This document shows positions 25,284 through 35,136 of a stretch of DNA of 64,000 nt, in pieces. Origin of the DNA: Bacteroidales bacterium (GTDB lineage Bacteria; Bacteroidota; Bacteroidia; Bacteroidales; P3); contig JAGCJW010000026.1 in NCBI GenBank assembly GCA_017647785.1, positions 1-64,000 on the forward strand, written 5' to 3'. Position numbers and translations under genes: made by a program. A model generated the notes under the pieces. That model worked only from the letters and a program-made list of their open reading frames with translations, did not search any database and was not told where the DNA came from. The stretch's first letter is position 1. Each line of letters opens with the position of its first letter.

Positions 25284-28200
25284 TTATTCCTCCTCTTCTG
25301 TTTCTGTGTCTGTGTCTGGTTCTACGTATTCTTCTTCTTGTCCTAATTCTATATTTCTTATAAAGTTACGTTTTTGTGCTGGTGTTGCAACTCTATATAC
25401 ATATATCTTTCCTGCTGAGGATTTGAATTCTCTGTCTTCTCTTGGTGTTGTGTTGATTTTCTCGTTGATTGCCTCGTAAGAAGATAAGATATCCATAGCA
25501 GAACCGTTGTATTCAAAATAGTACCAATGGTCTGGGTTTGCTTCAATGTAGATTCTTATTGTTGGAGATATTGCTCCTTTTGTTATTTGTATGCGTGTTT
25601 TGATTGTGCGATTGACTTGATATTTTCCTACTGTTCCTAACTGGAAGTTGCCTTTACCTATGTATGAACGTAAGACTGGGTCCCAATCTAATCTTACTTC
25701 AGGGAAGAATATCTTGTTGTTCATTTGTTTTGGTAGTTCTTTCCATTCGCCTGTTGCTAACAAATCTGCATACCAATCATCGCCTTGTTCTGCTCCTAAT
25801 AGGTAGTGTAGGTATTGTTTGTAACCTGATGTTTCAAATTCTATTTGTGATAGGTTTAAGTCTTCGTATAATTCTACTCCTATCATATCTATGATTTGTT
25901 GTGCTATAGGGAAATCAAGTGCGAGTGCCATTTTGATTGATGCTTCACCTTCTTTGTCTATTTTTACTGTACCATAGTTATTTGTTTTTACTAATTCTGA
26001 TGGTGAGAATCCTAGTTTAATTTCGCCTTCTCCTTCTGATTTACATGTTGTTTTATGTAAAGACAGGTATGGTGAGGAAACGTTTTCTAAGTCTTCAAGT
26101 TTTTCTTTTGAGGCAACGTAGTATTTATTTTTCTCTTTGAAATAGGTTAGGTATCCTTTGCTTTGTAACATCACATTATCCCCTTCTATATCATAGGTTA
26201 AGAATGCTGTTTTTGGTTCAAAGTTATCAGGGTTAAACATAATGGATGTTGTAACTCGTTTGCCTTCTATGTCGGTAGGTGCTTCGCTTATAGGAATGTA
26301 AATGTGATTTGGATTTAATTGTGCTGAGAATTTAATCCATGCTGAACCGTCTGCAAAGCAGTTTGTTGATAGTTGAACGCCTCCATCAAATAGATAGTTG
26401 GTGTCTTGTGCATTTACTGTTACATTTCCGTAGAAATCAAACGCTGAACTTAATTGAAGTACCTCATCTTGTGCAATCACTCCTTTTCCAAGTGTGTGTC
26501 CACTTAATGGATTTATCTCTTTAAGGAAGATTGGGTGCTTTTTCTTGTCTTCATCTACATAGTCTATATATCCGTTTGCGCTATATAGTTTTGCTGATTC
26601 TATGTAAACTCTTGCATCGTAGATTTCGTGTAATTTAGTGTCGGTATTTGCTAGTATTGTTACATCGTCTAATGTATCTATTTGTGCTCCTGGGTGTATT
26701 GTTATGCTTCCGTCTGATGGACGTATTGCGATATCTGCACATCTTATTACATATACATCTTCGGTAAATAATTTATTCTTGTTCAAATCAAGTAATGCTT
26801 TTGGAGAATTGAAGTTAAATCCTCCTTGATTAGGGTGTTGTGAAACAAATTTTGCTCCTGGATGTGGCAAATCTACTGCTTCTCTTAATGGTTTAGATGC
26901 AAAATCTCCTAGTTTTGGTGCTTCTGTATCTACTAATCCTAATAGTTTAGATTGCATTCCCCATTCAAACTGGTCTATGTAGCAGGCGTATTGTAAATAT
27001 GGTAATTCGTTTTTCTTAACGCCTTCGTTGGATTTGAAGAATCCTTTTTGTTCTGTGAAATCTACAAGCGATTTCACATTATCAGATTGAAATGCTACAG
27101 AATTTCCATCTAAGGCATTTATCTTTACCTTAGAGGTATCGGCAGAGTAGGATTTTTGTCCAAAGCGTGTGTAAGATGAACTAACGACTAATTCTTCGCT
27201 TTGAGTGGCTCCGTTTCCTGTTAAACCTTTTGGTGATACTACTAAATTACCTGTGTGATATGCTTGTGAACTATACATATCAAAAGGTTCTTTCTTTTGT
27301 TCTACCAACATATAATCTGACTTTGGATACCAGTGTTCAGAGGTTGTTGTTGCCTTTGCATCTGCGAAAGCAACGCCTGCTCCTACTGCTCCTTTTGAGA
27401 ATGTAGTGAATTTATCTGTTTGACAGAACATTGAGTCAGGGTGGAAGACAAATTTCTTGGAATGACTACGAGAAGCAAGATAATCTAAATATCCTGTTGC
27501 TAAAAGTCCATTGCAACTTAAATCTACTGATTTATAAATTTGTCCTTTACCTCCATAAACAGGCATTCCTGCAGAAGGTGTTTCTATTTTAAAACCAAGT
27601 GAGTAGTCTTTCATCACTCTTAATGGTTCTGTAATGTCTTCAAATATACCTGCAGACTTGAATACCCCTGTAAAGAATATACTATCTGTTTTTAGTTTAT
27701 ATAGATTCTTCACCTCAAATGGGTCCACTTTATAATAGAAGTGTTCTCTGTCGTAAACTCCATTTTGAATAGTCTTTTCATCATAGTAAACATAACTATC
27801 TGCCAAAGAAGAAAGCATTGGGTAACCTGGCAATTTCTTTAAACTACTCTTATTGTTTGGAGCATCAATTACAAGTTTACATTGTAATTTTTGTAAAGGA
27901 GTTTGAACCATTACGTATTTGTTTGTGTCTTCAAATAATTGCACAAAGAAGTTCAAACTATCCACAACAGGCAAATCTAATGAGAAATTATCATAAGAGA
28001 ACTTACAATTCATTCCACTCAAAGTAAATAGTCCTGCCATAATATCTCCATCAAACTCAAAACTTCTATTCTTTTGCATTCTGATTGCTCCGTTCTTTGG
28101 ACGAATAACTACGTTGTGAGTGTCACTAAGTGTAAATGTTTTGATACCGTTCATTTGTAAATTCATATCTGCTGTATTCAACACTATATTAGGTTCTCCT

Positions 28201-29825
28201 TTCACAGCAGAGACAAATCTCAAAGCATCATAGTCTATTTTCTTTGTTTTTGCTAAGATGTAATCATAAAGTTTTTGCTTTACTATGGCAGTTTCTCTAT
28301 AACTTTCGTAAATAATAAATCCATCTAATGCCAAATTCATAAGCATCATCTTTGCTTGTACTTCATCTAACTTGATAAACTTGGCAAATTGCTTTACTGT
28401 AAACTCTTCTTTCTTGTAAGTGTCTGTGAATTGTTTTACTCTGTAAAGAGGATTGACACTTTCTATTCCTTGTAGTTTGCGCCATTTTTCATCAGAGAAA
28501 TAGTTATTACTTTCTATTACGGCAAAGGTTTCACGCTTAGGTCCTCGTATTGCTCCAAACTCTATATTTAAGTCATCTAAATTAGCATATACCGCCTCGG
28601 TGTAGATATCTACGCAGTGATAACTATCAACCCAAGGACTTGCAGAAATACCTTCTTTATAATCACTGAAAAATAATTGACGATTAGATTTATTGAAATT
28701 CATCTTCGTACTTGGGTGATAAATAGAGTCGTTATTTGTATAAATCGTTATTTGGCAATCCTTTGTTATGATACCATCTCTACTAAATGGATGTTCTATT
28801 GCTGATGCTTTGACAAAGATTTTTCCATCTTTATAGAAACGCAATTGTGCAGGAGTTACAACATCACCTGTTCCAAGCACTGTTCCTCCTTGTTGAGTGA
28901 ATCCTCCTACGTAATCAACATCAGGATATATATTCTTAATTATCTCTGCTTTTTTGTAAGAGGTAAATAAAGGGAATTTTTTATTCGTTTTCTTATCACG
29001 ACATTCGTCTTGAAAACTTCCTTCTAATTTATAAGAGAAATATTCCTTATTTGTAAATTGCACACTGTCTGCAAATAGAACTGCTCTGTTTAATGTTGCT
29101 GAATACTTGCTTAACTCCACATAAACATCATCTTGTGGCAATCCTAATTTACTCCAATTTACTACTCCTCCTTCTCCTTCAAAATTATTGTCTTTAAAAT
29201 ATAATCGTCCTTTTGTGGCATAGATTGTATTAGAATCTTGCAAAGAACGATAAGTCAAATCTATCTCGCTTGTAAAGTCGGCATATAATCCTTTCTCTTT
29301 ATCATCTCTAAAATCATATCCTCCTGCATCGCCAATATACCAGGCAACGTTTTTAGATTTATAAAGATAACCATCTGAAACTAAATCATATGTACTTTCA
29401 ACTATTTGATTATATATCTTAACATTATGTTCTGCTAAACATCTCTGCATTGATTTTAACCATTGTGTGTAATTCTCTGCAGAAATATTTGATGATTGAA
29501 ATGCAAGTTGTGTTTTTATAAACCCTATAAAACCATTTCTTATTCTAATGTTCTTTTTGAACATCGCTTGTGATAGGGTTACTATATCTTTTCTTTGTTG
29601 CATTGAGAAATTTGTCCAAAATTGCTCATAGTCTTCTAGTAATTTCTCACATTCTTTTAAGGCATCTCCTTTTAAATTGACATCTGATTCTGCCAATTCT
29701 TTAAGTTCTGATATATAAGTTTCGCTTTTACCTGAAAAACCTTTGAACTTTTGAGCATTTACCTCAAAAGGAATTAGTATTGTAAAAACAACTAATAAAG
29801 ATATAACACTTAATATTCTTCTCAT
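25284..29825 (-). CDS. Very large exported protein of unknown function (1513 aa)
   Basis: A signal peptide (about residues 1-24, ending VNAQ) leads a mature protein of nearly 1490 residues without membrane helices, lipobox or T9SS sorting domain. The N-terminal 150 residues look helical; much of the rest alternates short hydrophobic strands with polar turns, suggesting repeated beta structure. Several GY/GN-rich segments (e.g. LVVSPKGLTGNG) recur. The extreme C-terminus is acidic (EPDTDTETEEEE). I recognise no characterised domain. The gene sits 4 bases from both prmA and plsY, so expression is tied to housekeeping genes. A role in the periplasm or outer-membrane surface is only a guess. Confidence 0.85.
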   Translation of the reverse strand: MRRILSVISLLVVFTILIPFEVNAQKFKGFSGKSETYISELKELAESDVNLKGDALKECEKLLEDYEQFWTNFSMQQRKDIVTLSQAMFKKNIRIRNGFIGFIKTQLAFQSSNISAENYTQWLKSMQRCLAEHNVKIYNQIVESTYDLVSDGYLYKSKNVAWYIGDAGGYDFRDDKEKGLYADFTSEIDLTYRSLQDSNTIYATKGRLYFKDNNFEGEGGVVNWSKLGLPQDDVYVELSKYSATLNRAVLFADSVQFTNKEYFSYKLEGSFQDECRDKKTNKKFPLFTSYKKAEIIKNIYPDVDYVGGFTQQGGTVLGTGDVVTPAQLRFYKDGKIFVKASAIEHPFSRDGIITKDCQITIYTNNDSIYHPSTKMNFNKSNRQLFFSDYKEGISASPWVDSYHCVDIYTEAVYANLDDLNIEFGAIRGPKRETFAVIESNNYFSDEKWRKLQGIESVNPLYRVKQFTDTYKKEEFTVKQFAKFIKLDEVQAKMMLMNLALDGFIIYESYRETAIVKQKLYDYILAKTKKIDYDALRFVSAVKGEPNIVLNTADMNLQMNGIKTFTLSDTHNVVIRPKNGAIRMQKNRSFEFDGDIMAGLFTLSGMNCKFSYDNFSLDLPVVDSLNFFVQLFEDTNKYVMVQTPLQKLQCKLVIDAPNNKSSLKKLPGYPMLSSLADSYVYYDEKTIQNGVYDREHFYYKVDPFEVKNLYKLKTDSIFFTGVFKSAGIFEDITEPLRVMKDYSLGFKIETPSAGMPVYGGKGQIYKSVDLSCNGLLATGYLDYLASRSHSKKFVFHPDSMFCQTDKFTTFSKGAVGAGVAFADAKATTTSEHWYPKSDYMLVEQKKEPFDMYSSQAYHTGNLVVSPKGLTGNGATQSEELVVSSSYTRFGQKSYSADTSKVKINALDGNSVAFQSDNVKSLVDFTEQKGFFKSNEGVKKNELPYLQYACYIDQFEWGMQSKLLGLVDTEAPKLGDFASKPLREAVDLPHPGAKFVSQHPNQGGFNFNSPKALLDLNKNKLFTEDVYVIRCADIAIRPSDGSITIHPGAQIDTLDDVTILANTDTKLHEIYDARVYIESAKLYSANGYIDYVDEDKKKHPIFLKEINPLSGHTLGKGVIAQDEVLQLSSAFDFYGNVTVNAQDTNYLFDGGVQLSTNCFADGSAWIKFSAQLNPNHIYIPISEAPTDIEGKRVTTSIMFNPDNFEPKTAFLTYDIEGDNVMLQSKGYLTYFKEKNKYYVASKEKLEDLENVSSPYLSLHKTTCKSEGEGEIKLGFSPSELVKTNNYGTVKIDKEGEASIKMALALDFPIAQQIIDMIGVELYEDLNLSQIEFETSGYKQYLHYLLGAEQGDDWYADLLATGEWKELPKQMNNKIFFPEVRLDWDPVLRSYIGKGNFQLGTVGKYQVNRTIKTRIQITKGAISPTIRIYIEANPDHWYYFEYNGSAMDILSSYEAINEKINTTPREDREFKSSAGKIYVYRVATPAQKRNFIRNIELGQEEEYVEPDTDTETEEEE

Positions 29826-29829
29826 TTTA

Positions 29830-30693
29830 TTATTTTTTTAGCATTCGCATTGCTGCCCAATTGTCTTTTGTTTCCACAGCAGTCAATTCTAAACCATATT
29901 GCTTGCATTCTGCTTCCAATATTTTTACATCTTCACTATAAAAACCACTTAAAAACAATATTCCTCCCTTTTCAATTGATTTTGAATAGGTTTCCATATC
30001 TGCTATAAGTATATTACGATTTATATTTGCAAAAAAGATGTCAAATTTCTCATTTTCATCTAATAAAGAAGCATCTCCCAAAAGCACCTCTACCTCTACT
30101 TGATTTCTTGCTGCGTTTTCTTTTGCATTGTCTGCTGCCCAAATATCTATATCTATTCCTTTAGCATACTCAGCACCCATTTTCTTACATAGAATTGCGA
30201 AAACTCCTGTTCCACAACCCATATCCATAATGCGTTTTCCTGAAATCTCTTCTTTGGAAATGAAGTTAATGATTAGGGATGTGGTTTGATGATGAGCAGT
30301 TCCGAAACTCATCTTTGGTTCTATAATTATGTCGTATTGAACGCCTTCTTGTGCGGGATTGAATGGAGGACGCACTACACAAAAATCATTGAAACGTACA
30401 GATGGATAATCCTTCTCCCATTCTGCGTTCCAATCTCTTTGCTTTATTTTTTCCTCTTCGTACTTTATTGAAATATTCCTAAGGAAGGATAAATTATCTT
30501 CGGCAATCGTTTTCACTTTATCTAAGGAATAGTCTGCCTCAGGACAATATGCTTCAAATCCTTCCTCAGTATCGACAAAACTGTCAAACCCTATGCTGAT
30601 TAAAGCGTCTTTTAATATATCTGCAACCCAAAAAGTAGATTCATTCCACTCATTATTGAGAGAAATACTAATATTTAATTTAATGTAATACAT
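29830..30693 (-). CDS. prmA: Ribosomal protein L11 methyltransferase
   Basis: 287 residues, matching the family. The SAM-binding motif DMGCGTGVFAI and the later FANINRNIL motif (family NxPxxxL-like position) are clear, with an N-terminal substrate-recognition domain of about 100 residues. PrmA trimethylates ribosomal protein L11. The start overlaps the tpiA stop as TAATG, indicating translational coupling. The downstream 1513-aa gene begins 4 bases later. Confidence 0.93.
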   Translation of the reverse strand: MYYIKLNISISLNNEWNESTFWVADILKDALISIGFDSFVDTEEGFEAYCPEADYSLDKVKTIAEDNLSFLRNISIKYEEEKIKQRDWNAEWEKDYPSVRFNDFCVVRPPFNPAQEGVQYDIIIEPKMSFGTAHHQTTSLIINFISKEEISGKRIMDMGCGTGVFAILCKKMGAEYAKGIDIDIWAADNAKENAARNQVEVEVLLGDASLLDENEKFDIFFANINRNILIADMETYSKSIEKGGILFLSGFYSEDVKILEAECKQYGLELTAVETKDNWAAMRMLKK

Positions 30694-31451
30694 TAGAAAC
30701 TTTTTGCTATTTCGATAAAATCTTCACTCTTTAAAGCGGCACCTCCTATCAATCCTCCATCAACGTCAGTTTGTGCGAATAAATCTCTTGCATTCTTTGC
30801 GTTACAACTTCCACCATAAAGGATTGAAATTTCTTGTGCTATATCATCAGAATATTTTTCAGCAAGTAAATTTCTTATAAAAGCGTGAATTTCTTGTGCT
30901 TGTTCTTTTGTAGCAGTTTTTCCTGTACCTATTGCCCAAACAGGTTCGTATGCTATGATTACTCTTTGAATATCATTTTCATTTAAGTGGAATAATCCCT
31001 CCTCAACTTGAGAACGAATTACCTCAAAGTGTTTTTCTGCTTCTCTATCCTCTAATAATTCACCTACGCAAACGATTGGAGCAATATTTTCAGCAAGAAG
31101 TCTATTTACCTTTTCTGCTACGTCTTGATTTGTTTCGTAAAAGTATTTTCTTCTTTCGCTATGTCCTACGATGCAATAATCAATATTCATTGAAGAAAGC
31201 ATTCTTGCAGATACCTCACCTGTATAAGCACCATCTTCGAACTTTGATACGTTTTGAGCACCAACGAAAAACTCTACATCTTCTGCTGCATCTCCTATAA
31301 GTTCAAGATAAGGAAAAGGAGGACAAACTATAACATCAACATCAATAGTGTCAAATTCTCTTAATCCTTCTGCTATATCTGTTATCAATTCATCTGCATC
31401 ATTAAATGATTTATTGCTTTTCCAGTTTCCTGCTACTATATTTCTTCTCAT
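30693..31451 (-). CDS. tpiA: Triosephosphate isomerase
   Basis: 252 residues, a complete TIM barrel. Active-site residues are visible as Lys in AGNWKSNKS, His in VGHSERR and Glu in AYEPVWAIGTGKTAT; the phosphate-binding YGGSC and GGLIGGAAL loops follow. It interconverts dihydroxyacetone phosphate and glyceraldehyde-3-phosphate. It is the first gene of a five-gene minus-strand operon ending at dcp. Confidence 0.98.
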   Translation of the reverse strand: MRRNIVAGNWKSNKSFNDADELITDIAEGLREFDTIDVDVIVCPPFPYLELIGDAAEDVEFFVGAQNVSKFEDGAYTGEVSARMLSSMNIDYCIVGHSERRKYFYETNQDVAEKVNRLLAENIAPIVCVGELLEDREAEKHFEVIRSQVEEGLFHLNENDIQRVIIAYEPVWAIGTGKTATKEQAQEIHAFIRNLLAEKYSDDIAQEISILYGGSCNAKNARDLFAQTDVDGGLIGGAALKSEDFIEIAKSF

Positions 31452-31482
31452 AATCTTTTTATTTTTTAGTTATATTAACGTG

Positions 31483-31490
31483 CAAACATA
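31483..31490 (-). promoter_or_regulatory. -7 promoter element for the tpiA operon
   Basis: The minus strand reads TATGTTTG, matching TAnnTTTG, 31 bases upstream of the tpiA start. No clear -33 TTTG is seen. Confidence 0.45.
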
Positions 31491-31505
31491 CAAAAAAATA
31501 TGGAC

Positions 31506-32444
31506 TTAATAAAATAATCCCAAGACTTTCCTTAATCCGTCTATCAATCTAAAACCAAAAATCTTATATGCCAACTCTGCGATTTTAATTCTAAAACTCA
31601 AGTCTTTATCTTGCAAAACAGCGTCTTTCCATGGAGAAAGTTCTTTGTATTTTAAGTAATAATCCTTGTAAGGATGAGAGCAATTCTTACACCAAGGACG
31701 ATTATAAAAACCTGATATATAATGCACCGACACCGGATTAAGACAAGACTCCCTTAAATCCTCCTTATCATAATGAAGTTGCTCAAAAAGATAATCCAAA
31801 TCCTTCAAACCAAAATAAAGATTACCCGAAATAAGATTATATCTCAAACTAACATATTTCACTTTATCACCGCAAACCTTATTTAAAACCCCCTCAGAAA
31901 GCACAGGAGGATTACCATTAAATTGATTTATAACCTCTATTGACTTTGAAATTAAATCATTCTTTCTACAATAGTCCACATTAACCAACGCCATACCATC
32001 ATTAAAGAAAGGATAATCCTTTGCTATTCCTAATGCTTTTTTCCCTTTTGCGTAAGTAGTCTCCACAACACCCATATAAACCCCTGATAAATCTGTATTC
32101 CACAAGTCTTTCAAACTACCAACTACCACTATATCACTATCCAAATAGAGAACCTTATCTAATCTTGCAATACGAGAGAAAAAGATTTTAGCATATATAG
32201 TTTCCAAATGCCTTCCACAACTACCCTTTGGCAAATCCCAAGCAATATTTTCAAAATTCACAACCCTTAACTCCCCATTGTAAGCAGAACAAATCATATC
32301 CAAGACTTCTATATTCCCCTTACTAATACCCTTTGAAATAAGATAGACTATAATCTTTTCATCTTTGTTGTTTTCAAAAACTGAAAGAAGACTAATACCC
32401 GTTTGTTCTATATATGCGTCATCGCAAGCGTATGCTATATTCAT
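31506..32444 (-). CDS. Glycosyltransferase family 8 protein
   Basis: 312 residues of the GT8 (LgtC/RfaI-like) family, with a GT-A fold. The N-terminal MNIAYACDDAY opening, the metal-binding D102-x-D104 in LYLDSDIVVVG and the later VHYISGFYNRPW motif (HxxGxxKPW-like) are typical. Family members transfer glucose or galactose from UDP-sugars to lipopolysaccharide or surface glycans. It overlaps the flippase gene start/stop by 4 bases, so both probably act in cell-surface polysaccharide assembly. Confidence 0.9.
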   Translation of the reverse strand: MNIAYACDDAYIEQTGISLLSVFENNKDEKIIVYLISKGISKGNIEVLDMICSAYNGELRVVNFENIAWDLPKGSCGRHLETIYAKIFFSRIARLDKVLYLDSDIVVVGSLKDLWNTDLSGVYMGVVETTYAKGKKALGIAKDYPFFNDGMALVNVDYCRKNDLISKSIEVINQFNGNPPVLSEGVLNKVCGDKVKYVSLRYNLISGNLYFGLKDLDYLFEQLHYDKEDLRESCLNPVSVHYISGFYNRPWCKNCSHPYKDYYLKYKELSPWKDAVLQDKDLSFRIKIAELAYKIFGFRLIDGLRKVLGLFY

Positions 32445-33715
32445 AATGCCTTTTTAATATAATAAGAACTCAAAAAATAATAAATTATAAAAAGAGAAAG
32501 ATTTGCTATCAATAAAGAATAAGCAACTCCCAAATAACCATAAGTAGAAGAAGTTAAACTAAATAGCAAATACCCTAAACCATTGATTAAAATAGAGGTA
32601 AGAATAGTAATATAATTCTTTTCAAAATATGTGAAATAATTAAAATAAAACAAATTAAGAGAAGCAAAGATTTGTGCTAATAAAAGAGGAGGCAAAATCT
32701 CCATAATAAGAGAATAATTCTCAGGGAATATGCCTAATCTTAATAAAACCCACGCACCTATATATATAAAGAAAGAAAGTAATAATAATAGTAAGAAAAT
32801 TCTTATACCATTCTTATCAGTCTTTTTTCTTAATAAACTAAGATTTTTCTCTTGTAAGAAACTTGGTAACCAAATGAAATTAAAACTCTGATAAACTATC
32901 ACAGGAATAGTTGCCAATAGCGAAGCAAGATTATAAACTCCCACTATTGCAGCACCACAATAAAGCATCACAAAGTGTTTATCTCCAAAGTTTGTAATTG
33001 CATTCATCAATGCCACCAACGACAAAGGAAGTCCTATTTTCAACCCTTTAAGCAAATAATACTTACTGAATTTTAAAGTAAAGTTTTTGCAAAGAAAAAT
33101 AGAAAACAACAAACACAATGCTAACTCCACCAAATAAGTAGCACTCAATCTAACCAATGCGGCATCAGAATCCTTTGCCGTATATAAAAGAACCAATGCC
33201 AAACCATTCGCAAGGAAAAATCTAATTAAATTAAATGCTTGAATATTCTTAATCTTCTCAGCAGCAACAAAATAATAAGTTAAAAGATTACTCAACACCA
33301 TAGAGCACATTGCCACCAAAAGATAGATTCTATATGTAGAGTAATCAAAATTCTTTACTTCTTCATTCCTATTAACCAATCCAAAAAAGACTTCATCAAC
33401 ACCTGTAATAGAAATCAATGAAAATAATACGATAAGGGTAGAAATAAGCGTAAGACTCAAAGTAAAAAGCATACTACCCTGCTCCTTTGGGTTTTGTTTC
33501 GTATCAGCAAAAAGTTTTGGAACTGAAGCGTGAAAACCAAGCGTAAACACCAAACTCATCGCCATTGCGAAACTATAAAGATAACCATAAATACCAAACT
33601 CATCTCTTGTCATCAACTGCAAAAAGACAGGAATCAATAAGAAGTTCGCACCCCTTACCAATACGTCTGTTGAAAACAGAGAAATAAATCGTTTAAAAGA
33701 TTGACTTAATTGCAT
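32441..33715 (-). CDS. Polysaccharide flippase (Wzx/MATE-like, oligosaccharide flippase family)
   Basis: 424 residues with about 12 hydrophobic membrane segments, starting MQLSQSFKRFISLFSTDVLVRGANFLLIPVF type (family opening with a conserved Arg-Gly-x-N helix). Such proteins move lipid-linked oligosaccharide units across the inner membrane. It overlaps the downstream GT8 gene (ATGA) and starts 6 bases after the DUF721 gene stop. No polymerase or further glycosyltransferases are in the window, so this is a two-gene glycan module appended to a replication/repair operon. Confidence 0.88.
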   Translation of the reverse strand: MQLSQSFKRFISLFSTDVLVRGANFLLIPVFLQLMTRDEFGIYGYLYSFAMAMSLVFTLGFHASVPKLFADTKQNPKEQGSMLFTLSLTLISTLIVLFSLISITGVDEVFFGLVNRNEEVKNFDYSTYRIYLLVAMCSMVLSNLLTYYFVAAEKIKNIQAFNLIRFFLANGLALVLLYTAKDSDAALVRLSATYLVELALCLLFSIFLCKNFTLKFSKYYLLKGLKIGLPLSLVALMNAITNFGDKHFVMLYCGAAIVGVYNLASLLATIPVIVYQSFNFIWLPSFLQEKNLSLLRKKTDKNGIRIFLLLLLLSFFIYIGAWVLLRLGIFPENYSLIMEILPPLLLAQIFASLNLFYFNYFTYFEKNYITILTSILINGLGYLLFSLTSSTYGYLGVAYSLLIANLSLFIIYYFLSSYYIKKAL

Positions 33716-33721
33716 TTATCG

Positions 33722-34066
33722 TTATTTAATATAAATAAATTTTAAAGTATTTTCGCCCATTCTTTCGTTTATCCTATCGCAAACCGAAGTTCTTAACATC
33801 ATCAATTCTGACTTCAAAGCAGGAGAATTCACATGAACGTAAAGGACTTTATCCTCAACGTAAATTTTCTTTGTCAATTTCTTAATAAACTCTCCTGTAA
33901 GTTCCTCCCAAGTCTTTATAATCTCCTCTTGATTAAAGTCTGCTGCGATACCCAAAGACTCAAAAAACTTCTCCATAACGTTCTTTATCGGTTGCTCACT
34001 TGCTTCCGAAACACCCCTTGGTTTAACGTAATCTTCTTCAAATATAAAATCCTTTGCGCTTCTCAT
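33722..34066 (-). CDS. DUF721 (DciA-like) protein
   Basis: 114 residues. The C-terminal half carries the DUF721 pattern (WEELTGEFIKKLTKKIYVEDKVLYVHVNS and ALKSELMMLR in two blocks), the domain of DciA, the helicase-operator protein that loads replicative helicase in bacteria without DnaC. DciA equivalence is by family inference. The gene overlaps recF by 4 bases (ATGA), the neighbourhood in which DUF721 genes are often found. Confidence 0.82.
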   Translation of the reverse strand: MRSAKDFIFEEDYVKPRGVSEASEQPIKNVMEKFFESLGIAADFNQEEIIKTWEELTGEFIKKLTKKIYVEDKVLYVHVNSPALKSELMMLRTSVCDRINERMGENTLKFIYIK

Positions 34067-35136
34067 AATTTAAAGATTTTAGTTTTTTCTTTCAACCCCT
34101 CACCAATAATCTTTTCCACCCTTTCAAGATGAGTATCAGTAATAAAAACCTGTCCAAAACCTCTATCTTCCAAAAGGGTTAATATCCTACTAACTCTCTC
34201 AAAATCAAATTTATCAAATATATCATCTAAAAGCAAAATAGGTTTCACACCCAAATTCTTCTGTAAATAATCAAACTGTGCTAACTTCAGTGCCAAAAGA
34301 AAAGTTTTTTGTTGTCCTTGACTCGCGTGAGAGCGAATAGGCATACCTTTTAAGTAAAACGCTAAATCATCTTTATGAACTCCCTTGGTGGTATATCCCA
34401 CTATCTTATCTTTCTCTCTATTTTCCTTTAATATATTTAACAAATCCCCTTCGTAGGTTATATATTCTATTGCTATATTTTCTTTATTCTCTGAAATGAA
34501 AGAATAAAAATTATTCAAAGGTTGCTGAATTTTTTCAAAGAATTGCTTTCTTTTTTCTTTGATTTCATTACCCAAAATAGCGATTTGCTCCTCCCAAATC
34601 AGCATTCCTATCTCATCAAAAGAGTGAAAAATTTGATAATTCTTTAATAATTTATTTCTTTGTTCTATCGCTTTATTGTAGCGTATAAGACTCTGTAAAT
34701 AGACTTTATCTTGCTGACTTATAATTATATCAATAAACTTTCTTCTTGCCTCTGAAGCACCTGTAATAAGACTATGAGATGTAGGAGCAATCATCACAGC
34801 AGGTATCTTTCCAATATGCTCTGAATGTTTAGTATATGCCTTACTCGAATGCTTTATTTGCTTCTTACCCTGTGCTTTAAGACTACAAGAAATCTTCTCT
34901 TCTACCCCATTTATTGAATAATCACCATGAATAGCGAAGAAATCACTACCATTTCTTATAGAATAATTATCATTATGATTAAAAAAACTTTTGCAAAAAC
35001 TAAGATAATAAATAGCATCAAGGATATTAGTCTTACCTACCCCATTATTACCAACAAAGCAATTGATTTGCGAAAAATCAAACTCCCTTTCCTCAATATT
35101 CTTAAAATTACTTAGTTTCAGATGACGCAAGTACAT
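34063..35136 (-). CDS. recF: DNA replication and repair protein RecF
   Basis: 357 residues, an SMC-like ABC ATPase. Walker A is GNNGVGKTN (about residues 29-37), the ABC signature SHASQGQQKTF, and Walker B LLLDDIFDKFD. RecF directs RecA loading at single-strand gaps together with RecO and RecR. The start lies 29 bases inside the end of ispH, and the end overlaps the DUF721 gene, giving a compact coupled operon. Confidence 0.95.
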   Translation of the reverse strand: MYLRHLKLSNFKNIEEREFDFSQINCFVGNNGVGKTNILDAIYYLSFCKSFFNHNDNYSIRNGSDFFAIHGDYSINGVEEKISCSLKAQGKKQIKHSSKAYTKHSEHIGKIPAVMIAPTSHSLITGASEARRKFIDIIISQQDKVYLQSLIRYNKAIEQRNKLLKNYQIFHSFDEIGMLIWEEQIAILGNEIKEKRKQFFEKIQQPLNNFYSFISENKENIAIEYITYEGDLLNILKENREKDKIVGYTTKGVHKDDLAFYLKGMPIRSHASQGQQKTFLLALKLAQFDYLQKNLGVKPILLLDDIFDKFDFERVSRILTLLEDRGFGQVFITDTHLERVEKIIGEGLKEKTKIFKL

